A DNA stretch of 64,000 nucleotides from Linnemannia hyalina (lineage: Eukaryota; Mortierellomycota; Mortierellomycetes; Mortierellales; Mortierellaceae): positions 868,001 through 932,000 of the forward strand of contig JAHRHY010000017.1 of assembly GCA_019671135.1 (NCBI GenBank). Direction: 5' to 3'. Numbering within the stretch: position 1 is the stretch's first letter; each line of letters opens with the position of its first letter. Shown here piece after piece: positions 55,724-64,000 of the stretch. The notes under the pieces are model-generated. The model saw only the letters and a list, made by a program, of their open reading frames with translations, was not told the origin of the DNA and ran no database searches. A program made the translations under genes and the position numbers.

Positions 55724-57104
55724 ATGATGCAACAACAGCAACGGCCGACAAACAGTCGGAATCAGATCACCCTCCGTGGGTCAACAAAGATCATCGTCGA
55801 GTTCTTTGGTAAGGAATGAATGGCACAACCAAGGGGCACACTCGACCGATGTCTTGTGTTCCTTCTCCATCTAAACTCTACTTTGCAAAAACTACCAATA
55901 ATCCTCACACGACCACACGACTCAGGAAACAAACAAAACAATGACTAACGTCGTTTTCGTTACATTCTTTGCGCCTCTTTGTAGAATACTGCATCAACAG
56001 GTACTACCACCCTGCACATCCAACACCAGGAAATACTATGGCATACGGGAGACATCACTCTGTCTGGAGAATACAAACCAATCGGGAGGCGCCATGACAA
56101 GGACGAGAACCTATCTACAATTGACTGGGATTTTGCGTCAGGACTATCACCCTTCGTCAGAGTCCACTCACCAACAATGTATTTTCGTTCCCTGAAACCA
56201 TAGTCTCCTGTTCCAGAGAGGACTTTACGCGCCAGAGTACTTCAAGATGACCAAGAAATACGGCCTCAACATGCTCGTCACCAACGACCCAGAGGTCAAG
56301 AGCCACATGCGCGAGATCCTCAAGCAAGTTGAAGGTAATAATCAACACCGACCACTGTCCTCTAAGAGCTCTTGCACGTACCAGCCGACCGATTGGAGAC
56401 TCGTTTGCTTCTCTCGACACCGGACCATAGTTAACCCTGAATGGTTTCTTTGCCTATATTACTATGACTTAGCATGGCTGATGGCATGCAAGGTCGAGAA
56501 ACTGATCCTCGCCATCAAGTCAAAGGAAACAATGACAGTTCTGGAGCGCTGGCAGTTTGACATTCACAACACCAAGGACCAATCTTCAACGTTCAGCACC
56601 TCTACTAAAACAACGAATACGGACTCATTTTCGCGGCCATTGGCGGGTGCTGGACAGGACACATCTACTACGGCGCCATCATTATCATCGCCCTCAAAAC
56701 CAAAACCGGAAAAGACAGAGAAGGAGATCCAGACTGAGATCCAAGCCATCCTACGACAGATCACCGCCAGTGTCTCCTTCCTCCCCATGCTCGACGAGAA
56801 ATGTAAGTCTACACTTCCTTCAGGTCGAACTGCCGCTATCTTCTCAGGATCATCGCGTTGACAGTGGGAAAGACCCTATATATGGCATGCTGACCGGTTT
56901 AATCATCCTTGACCCTGAAAATGTATGATAGGCACATGGACGATCCTATGTCAGACGGAAAAGGACGCAGAGGTGCCAGCAACATGGAGCGACGCCGACC
57001 CGCATCTTGTCCACAATGCAGAGCAGGTCAAGCTGAGATCCTTTAGTACTAACCTCCACAAGATCGATGCCCTGGTCGCCTACCGTCTCAACGATGATCT
57101 GTAG
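55724..57104 (+). CDS. MAD2: MAD2 spindle-checkpoint HORMA protein
   Basis: Five exons: 55724-55808, 55985-56000 (16 nt), 56204-56334, 56473-56802 and 56932-57104, in phase, giving 244 residues. The HORMA domain is clear: ITLRGSTKIIVEFFEYCIN, LLFQRGLYAPEYFKMTKKYG, WLMACKVEKLILAIKSKET, VLERWQFDIHN and, after the insert, ILRQITASVSFLPMLDEKC with the end AYRLNDDL. The protein binds Cdc20 and Mad1 through its C-terminal safety belt to delay anaphase. It is ~40 residues longer than usual because of a Ser/Thr/Pro-rich insertion after the QFDI strand, inside exon 4 and in frame. The exon-4 acceptor was set by the AWLMACK match; a later AG gives a shifted frame. Confidence 0.92.
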
Positions 57105-57278
57105 TCCAGGAACAACCATAGGATGCACGCCGTCAGTGTATATTAAAAAGTGCGGCAATATTGTTCTAGTTTGATATCTTTTTCTTTTTCTTTTTTTATT
57201 CTTTTGGTGATATGAACGAACTCGATCCAAACAAAGGCGGGCAACCGATCAAGGGAGCCTACAATGTGCGAGTAATGC

Positions 57279-60200
57279 TTATCTGGTATACACACCGACA
57301 TCGTCATCCTCACGTTCAACCATCCCCACCCTCTCGTCTTCCTCATCATCAACCTCCTCCTCATCCTCCTCATCATCCTCCTCCTCATAATCATCATCAT
57401 AACTACCATCATCTTCATGCCGCAACTTGGCCTGCGCAAGTCCATACTCGTCCACAGACTCACGACCAAGCGCATACCGCAAGCTCGGCCAAGAAGCAAC
57501 CCGTTTCTTACGTCCAACCCTGGCCTCTGCACCCATCATGTCCCTATTACCCTCCTTAGAGTACTGGTGCTGGCTGTACCCTTCCCCAAACGCCTGCATC
57601 CTGGCATTGACAGTATTCTCACTGTCCTCCGAGAGCAACGATCCGCCGCCAAAAATTCCAGAACCGCGAAGACTCCGTCCGTTGTCGGCTTTACGATCCA
57701 ACTTCTCCTTGACTTCAGTGCGGCAACGAGTAATCATCTGTTCAATCTTCATACGGTTCGCGATCATGTGCAACTTGGGGAATGTCTGCTTCTCACCCAC
57801 TGTCAAACAGTGTCTCATCCGGTCCTCGCTTGGATCCGTGACAAGCTGCAACCAATCCGACAGTCCTGATTTTGGCTATGCACAGACAAAAGTTACAAAA
57901 ACTCACGTTAGTTATCCGCAAGGAAGCTATAATGTGCATGTGCAAAATAAATCAACGTGAGACTTACAAGGATGGTGACATGGCCATCAAACTTCTGCAA
58001 CCAGATCCAGGACCAGTCCTGGTTCATGAACTTGGGGAGCAATTCCAGATCACGAAGCACCTTGAGCCACTTTGACAGATCCAGCTTCAAGAACTGTTCG
58101 ATCGAAGCTGCCAAGAATCCACCGCGCCAACCTTCACCAGACAAGTGACTGACAGGACGACCAATACTTCCTCGAGCAGCGTAGAAGAACAAGTGGACAT
58201 GAGGGTTCACTTGCGAGACAATGGTGTAGTTCACGTTGAAGTGGGTATGCAAAGCCTAAATAACCAAGATGTAAATTGGTGGCGCGTTAGAGTCATGCGT
58301 AACGAGGTCAACGCATTCGTTCGGGTATTGAACCAAAGTTAATGATACCAATGCGCACCTGGAGAGGAATGTCGGCACGGAGGGAGCCATCTTTGTAACC
58401 ACGTCCTCCATAGCTAAAAGGCACAAGGGTACCATCAGGGCGCTTGCGCATGAGAACGACAGGGTTGAGGATACCGGGGATAGCAGCACTAGCAATGACC
58501 GCAGACCAAACAACGCAGTCGGGTGTTGTTAAGTAGTTGAGCAGCTTTGGTGGCGAATGAGGGTCATAAGGAATGACTGAGACGTTGAGGATACGTCCTG
58601 TGCGCTCATAAGCCTCTAAGAAGGTCAGACTGCCCTTGGTGATCCATTGTGCCTTCCTGGCCCAGTCCTCAGCATCGAAACGCGAACCCTGCTTCATGAC
58701 ACGAGGAAGCCAAGTCTTAAGGGTAGATATGAACAATGACAGTTAATAAGGTGATATTAGCGGAGACTCGATCCAATTGCACAGAAGAGCCAAATTACAG
58801 CAAAACACCAGGCCGATAGTACTTACAAAGATGTCATCAGCGCAGGCGGTAAACTTGTGGGAGAGCTCTGGAACAAGAACCTCGTTCAACTCCTCATCCG
58901 TGCGACAGCATGTCAAAGCAGCTATCAGTATAGAACAGACATATGCATGCCCCATTAGTCATGAGAAATGCAAAAAAATGGATACCTCAGAGCCTGGATT
59001 TTAACAAATGAGCACTTTGAAATACAAAATTATCCCCAAATCCTTACCCATCAGGGCTCCTGCACTGGTTCCAGTGATAACGGTCGGTAGGATGCCTGCC
59101 TGGAGAAGTGCGCGAACAACACCGAGATGGTAGTATCCAAATCCTGCTCCTCCAGAAAGACAAAGAGCTGTTCGCCCATAGTTCTTGTAAATGCTCTTCA
59201 AAAAACTCCGCTTGTCCTCATCCGTCAACTTGGCCGACTCGGTAACATATCGCAATGATGTTGTCACTATAGGATGTCGTCACAGAAAGCAACACATGTC
59301 GACTTTAGTTAGATACTAGGGTCGCAGTAATATCAAAGTAATGATGGCAAGTTGCAAGGCAAAGGTGAACAGACTTTACCTTCACGAACGTAGTCCTCGA
59401 TAGGTTTTTTGGTGCCGTGGTACGTCTGCGAATAGAGACGAGCATTCTCAACACCTCCAAAGTTAGACTTGACAACCCCTTGCAAATGGTCCTTGAGCTC
59501 CTCGACCCTGTTGCCATCTCTCGACAGACGCAGGTTCCTGTTAACTTTCGAAAGCAGGTTGTAGTCGTAGTATCCAAAGTCGGGATCGTTCTTCCACTCG
59601 TCCTTCTTCATGTAGGTGTCCAATTGTTGAGCTGCAGCCTTCCATGCGCCATAGGTAGTGGCACTCCTAAGATCCTTTCGAAGGTGATTGCGCCTTCCAC
59701 GCCTATTGTTTATTTGCGAGTGTAAGATATCGATCGATTAGAATCCACAAACAAAGCAGAGAACATGCTCAAATGCAAGGTTAATTCCATGCCTGTGTAC
59801 GCTCTTGCACAAAAGCGAAACTTAAAAAAAGAGAAGGGCAACTTACCATGTCACAAAATACTCCCAAATATTGACAATTTGGCGAATGCAGACGTACATC
59901 CACATCTCCACTGCAATGATGCCAAAGATAAGGGCCTATGCCATTTGGAACGAACGGTTGCAAGGAAAGGAAGGGTTAAAAATAATGAACAGAAAAAATA
60001 AAAGGGATGATCGATCGGACAAATGACATAGTCAAATGGGGTGGGTGGGGGTGGGTGGGGAATTGTCGTACCATGAGTGGCACTCGGAGTAGGGTGTAGC
60101 TGTATCCGTTATACCGTCTTCGTTGCGTCTTGCGTGTGCGTTTGGTCGGTGTCTGTTGAATGGGAATAAAGTCAGTGACGGCCGAGATGAGTTCTGCTGA

Positions 60201-60500
60201 AGACTCGGAATGGACACTGTCGTCGAGGGCATGGCGGAATGCCTCCATGTGTTCCTCATTAACAAATGTCTGGTCAAACTCGGGGATGGGATCATCGTGG
60301 TTGAGGAGGGTGGGACTTGCTGCCCGTGAAGAGGAAGTGTTGCTTGAGCTTGAAGGGGATGTCTCGCGGTGGTAGTAGCCATTGTTAGTGCGTTGATCCT
60401 GTTGTGCTCCTTGGGAGCGTTTTTTCTTGGTTGTAGAAGTGGTGGTAGTCTTTCTTGACCTGTTGTTGTCGTTCGACCCGGGTCCTGGTGGTGCAGCCAT
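57279..60500 (-). CDS. Patatin-like triacylglycerol lipase (Tgl3/4/5, SDP1 type)
   Basis: Eight exons, in transcript order 60500-60072, 59935-59847, 59702-59380, 59266-59048, 58921-58827, 58715-58359, 58255-57968 and 57875-57279, giving 798 residues. The Ser/Thr-rich N-terminus leads to a hydrophobic segment (ALIFGIIAVEMWMYVCI) and the DUF3336 domain (YGAWKAAAQQLDTYMKKDEW...). The patatin domain shows the Gly-rich oxyanion loop LSGGAGFGYYHLG, the nucleophile GTSAG and the catalytic Asp in YKDGSLRADIP, a complete Ser-Asp dyad. The last ~100 residues are Asp/Glu-rich. Such lipases hydrolyse storage triacylglycerol on lipid droplets. An intron splits just after GTSAGALM. The acceptor of exon 6 (TACCCTTAAG) is weak but keeps phase. 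The gene is convergent with MAD2, 174 bases apart. Confidence 0.92.
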
Positions 60501-61571
60501 GGTCGGTTAGGTTAAATGAATGTCTGGGTTGTAGTTGTTGTGGAGAGGATATTGTATGTGTGTGAGTATGCAAGGTAGAGAAAAAAGATGGGGATAAGGT
60601 CAAGGGATAAGAAGGCAGTTGAAAAGGAGAGAAATTGAGATGGAAAGAGAGGATGGTTGAGTGAATGAATGATGAAGAAAAAGAGATTTGCTTGTCAAAA
60701 GGAAAAGAAAGGGAAAGGATTTTCTTCCAATCACGTTCTTGAAGTACCCAATTATGGCAAGCGCTGTTTCATCTCCGTCATTGATGAGGCCTTTCGTCTT
60801 TCATGTGGTCCTCGCTTCACTTTGACCTGCCTCGATATCCCCACGAAAGAATCGGTTACTGCTGCTCAACTTCACTCTTGTAGATATCTATCAGTCTTCC
60901 AAAGGTGCCATTCTCTACACTCCCTGTTTCATCTTCAACTTGAAACCCCCATCAGCCAACAGCAACACCGTCTGACCATAAATGCCATCGATGAGAACCA
61001 CAAAAAAAAATCGAAAACAAGCAAGCGCACGGCCATGCCTGGTCGATATTTGTTCCCTTCCCCAACCCATGGGTCACCCCGATATCTTTACTAATGCAAA
61101 ATGAGCCCTACCCCAAAAAAAAAACTGAAGCATTTACCTTCATTGCTTGTCGGTGTTTCGACTTCTGAACACAGCTCTACCTCTATCATTTCTTTGAACG
61201 TTCACTATTCACGACGACTGTTTGTTCCTGAAGGGAATGGAGAAAAGACCCTTCTTTTTCGTCGATCGCAAAGAAGCTCTTTTTTTTGGTCGCACAAAGG
61301 CGCCAGAGAAAAAAAAAAAGCTTTTCTAAGATCACGTCACGTGCAATCAATCTCTTCCATCATATCCTGCTAGTCGAAAACGCGTGCGTCGCTAGCGCCT
61401 AAGTCATCACTTCGACCCTGACGTAGTTTGCAACTGCAATATAAACTTTACTGGTTTTTGCATGAAAAAAAATGACAAGAAAAGCAAGAAAAGCAAGAGA
61501 AAAAGGAGCGATGCGTACTAGCATAAAAAGCAAAATGTAAAGTTACTGTACAACCAACGGCAACAAAAACG
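60501..61571. other. Intergenic, no gene supported
   Basis: Upstream of the Tgl-type lipase. The first 200 bases are GA-rich on plus (its probable promoter). Short frames to the right have no domain or partner exon. A TCACGTGCAATC palindromic stretch lies near 61337. Confidence 0.45.
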
Positions 61572-61599
61572 AAAAAAAAAAAAAAAAAAAAAAAAAAAA
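61572..61599. repeat. 28-bp poly-A tract
   Basis: An uninterrupted A run about 14 bases downstream of the phosphopantetheinyl transferase stop (on the minus strand, a poly-T in its 3' flank). Confidence 0.9.
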
Positions 61600-61613
61600 T
61601 GACAGACAGCTGA

Positions 61614-63527
61614 TTATGAAAATTGCGGCGGGTAAGGGACCGCGTCTTTAAGGAGCTCTTTCCAGTCAAGACGCTTGATCTCGGATCCATCCATGATAGG
61701 GCCACTTCCCTTCATCTCGGACTGTGCTGCGATTGCATAACAATGATCTGCGTCGAGCAAAGCTTCCTCAAACGACCAGCCCTTCTCTGGGAACTCGGAC
61801 GAAGGCTCGTGAACTTGGATCCTTGTTGATAGTGTTGGCTACAGTTGTTCGACAGTATAGATGGGGAAAGAGGGAGAGCGTGGAGGAAGAGAAGGATTAG
61901 TTAATTTGCATTTGTGATGAGAGATAGGTATTCAATTGCAAGTGCCCCAAACAGTCCACGTGTGGCTTCCTTCCGATGGGAGAGCACAATGCTGCTTTGT
62001 GGGAGAGAGCTGGCCCTTCTCTCCGAGGAGATGACGCTACCTGTAGCATGCAACTCATATTCACTAGCGAAACCCGCTAAGAATATAATTACGCGACTGG
62101 TGGGAACTACAGTTTAGATAAAGTCCTTTGCTGTCCTAAAAAAGCGACCTATCTCTTTTCCCTCCCGCTCTCCCTCTCCCCTTTATTTTTCTTTTTACTG
62201 GTTTTTTTTTTTTTTTTTTTTTTTTTTTGACCTTGGATCGTTCTCGTCCTGCATCTCCAACATCCTGCTGACACGATATCGATATAACAAACAGACAGAC
62301 GTGCCATCTCAGCATCCCAGTACTCCAAATGCGGTCTCAAACGCCTAGTCCAGCGTCCTGATAGGTCCAGAACACAACAAAGCGAAGCAAAGAAAAATCG
62401 CGGCCCTGCCTTGCCTTTGCATATCCTTCCTCTCCCTCTTTCGATGCATAAAATGCGCTGGCAGTGCAGTACATTTAAACAAACTCAATCCACCCCCTTT
62501 TCTCTCCCCGCTTTTCCGCTGTTCCTTTTGTATTTTTTGCTTCGTTTCGCGTTCTCATTCTGCTCGCTCAGCAAACCCCACCCTCTCTCTCTCTCGCCTG
62601 TTTTTTTCATCGGACCATTCAGAGCTCACCATCATTTGCTATTCCTTCTCATCTCCCTGTGGCTCTGCTCGAACTGAGCTCCCTGTTCATTGATATCCCG
62701 GTGTGTCCTGTCCTGCCGTATCCTGCCCGCACCAACCACTCTCCGTGATGCATTGGATGTATCACGAAAATGATATTATTTTTTCTTTTTACCTTGGTAG
62801 TTTCCTCCTCATCCTGGACTTCAAATTCGAATGACATGAGGTTAAAATCAATGCCTACGCCAAGAGCCTTGACTGTTGACTCCTTGAGACACCACATCCG
62901 GTAGAATCGCTTCAATTGAGGCGCTGTTCCCGAGGGTGATGATGGGTCTGCAGGGGCGTCTGTCATGAATGCAACTTCCATTGCCGTGAACTGAGCCAAT
63001 GATATTCGGTTGTTATTTTTGGGTTGTTGTCCAGTGAGAGAGAATAAAAGTCGGATATTGGTGTGTATCCATATTTCAACAATCCATAATTGACAGTGCC
63101 ATCGAAGGGAAGTCAAAGCGGTGAAAAAGAAAAAGGTACTTTGGTTAGCGGGCACGAAGACGCTACCTGTTGGTATAGGATAAATGATGAACCAATCCTC
63201 ATTTTCCTTCATTCTCGACTCCTATTATTCTCCTCTTCTCTATTCGTCAATAGTCAATAGCACGCTCTTCTTTTACTCTTTCGTTCTTGCTCATTTTTTA
63301 TGTCCTGTGTGGTCATTTTGCTCAAAGGAAAAAAAAACGAAACGTACCTGATCCAAGAAACACGCGGAAAATGTTTCGAAAGATTCTCCTGGGACCTGCT
63401 CCTGGAAGTCCATGACATCAACTCCAAGACGGACCGTGCTCTCCAAGGACGTGTCGCCGACGAGGATGACCCAATCTCCATGATGGGAGATGTTGAAGCT
63501 CACTTTTTTCAAGTGCTCGGGTTGTAA
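61614..63527 (-). CDS. 4'-phosphopantetheinyl transferase, AASDHPPT/Lys5-like (5' partial)
   Basis: Three exons are visible, in transcript order 63527-63348, 62990-62793 and 61838-61614, covering the last ~200 residues. The signatures are complete: KKVSFNISHHGDWVILV, RLGVDVMD (Mg-binding Asp), and FYRMWCLKESTVKALGVGI (the W-x-x-K-E-A/S-x-x-K motif). These enzymes transfer the phosphopantetheine arm of CoA to carrier proteins; this Sfp-type group in fungi activates alpha-aminoadipate reductase (lysine synthesis) and often NRPS/PKS enzymes. The N-terminal exon(s) are not found before 64000: upstream sequence is pyrimidine-rich on the coding strand, intron- or leader-like, so the start lies outside the window. 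The last intron is 954 bases with a 27-base T run. Confidence 0.85.
62202..62228. repeat. 27-bp poly-T tract in an intron
   Basis: Uninterrupted T run inside the last intron of the phosphopantetheinyl transferase gene, opposite in sense to the poly-A run at 61572. Confidence 0.9.
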
Positions 63528-64000
63528 CTGTTTGTTGTTGAGATGTAGGAGGAACGACAATGACGGATATTCGTATCCGGCGAGGGATGGGAAGATGTGA
63601 AGGAGGGAGGGAGGGAATGGGAAGAAAAATTGAAGACGAAGACAATGTGACGGAAAGTGACAGAGAGGTAGGGAAGGAAGGAAGGTAAAGATTTGTTAGA
63701 TGACCGAAAGTAGAAAAGAACAGAAAAAGAGAACCAATAAACAGGTAGCATGGTATAGAAGAAACACGTTCCCAGAACGGAGAAAAATACAAAGAAAAAG
63801 AAGGCAAAGGTGTTTGACGGGGTGGAGAAGGAGAGTGAAAGTGAAAGTGGAGAAAGGGTGAGGATACAAGGAACAGGGGGCTGTTTATGTTTATCGGACA
63901 ACGTGTAACATGAGAAAAATACGAGACAAAGGAAGGAGACGAGACGAGGAGGAAGGAGAAGATAGGATGGGAGAGAGGAGGGGATGGAGAATGTACTGTC
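63528..64000. other. Probable intron of the phosphopantetheinyl transferase gene
   Basis: Purine-rich on plus (pyrimidine-rich in transcript sense), ending at the acceptor CAACAAACAG before the first visible exon. No coding signal is seen up to the window edge. Confidence 0.45.

Noticed and set aside
57143..57532. Met/Arg-rich minus frame near the end of the lipase gene
   Set aside because: It is an out-of-frame reading of the acidic GAT/GAA-rich C-terminal exon of the Tgl-type lipase.
1..64000. tRNA, rRNA and CRISPR arrays
   Set aside because: Scanning by eye for tRNA B-box-like sequences and regular spaced repeats gave nothing convincing; a covariance search would be needed to exclude small RNAs.

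Overview
This is nuclear DNA of a filamentous fungus, most likely an early-diverging one of the Mortierella type (Mortierellomycota). The reasons are many short GT-AG introns, pyrimidine-rich tracts before start codons, Mucoromycota-style gene content (chitin synthase, PAQR receptor, Kre9-like wall protein, Tgl-type lipase) and roughly even base composition. The taxonomic call is inference; no rRNA or mitochondrial marker is present. All gene models were built by eye from splice sites, phase and family motifs.

Layout. 1-0.4 kb: last exon of a chitin synthase. 1-5.8 kb: accessory zone with an orphan ORF fragment, a 1.19-kb pogo-like transposon in a TA site, two copies of a roughly 105-bp element whose sequence differences preserve predicted RNA stems, and a frameshifted gene of a fungal family with a PD-(D/E)XK-like C-terminus. 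6.4-47.6 kb: ordinary housekeeping genes, namely a PA/RING E3 ligase, a single-pass membrane protein, a TPX2-like spindle protein, an 88-bp minisatellite, an MFS transporter, a Dbl-homology RhoGEF, a small hypothetical gene, a PAQR receptor, a KANL3/TEX30-like hydrolase, a class-IV aminotransferase-like protein, BLOC1S2, a monoacylglycerol-lipase-like enzyme, ribosomal protein eS1, a Kre9/Knh1-like GPI protein and a G-protein beta subunit.

48.3-53.1 kb: the most unusual stretch. It holds a decayed Fanzor/TnpB-like nuclease gene, an intronless RPB5-like RNA polymerase subunit ORF resembling those of large DNA viruses, a Cys-rich zinc-ribbon-like ORF, a frameshifted acidic serine-rich protein and a relic resembling a family-B DNA polymerase exonuclease region. 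Together they look like a degraded invader, possibly an endogenised giant virus or related large DNA element. 54.2-63.5 kb returns to host genes: WBP2-like, MAD2, a patatin-type triacylglycerol lipase and the 3' part of a phosphopantetheinyl transferase.

Functional grouping. Mitosis is represented by TPX2-like and MAD2; G-protein and Rho signalling by the G-beta, RhoGEF and PAQR genes; lipid turnover by the Tgl lipase and monoglyceride lipase (the PPTase probably serves lysine synthesis); and the cell wall by chitin synthase and the Kre9-like protein. Several gene pairs are divergent with short shared promoters (31.8-32.0, 28.6-28.8 and 55.3-55.7 kb). Micro-exons recur, with 4- and 16-nt exons in eS1 and a 16-nt exon in MAD2.
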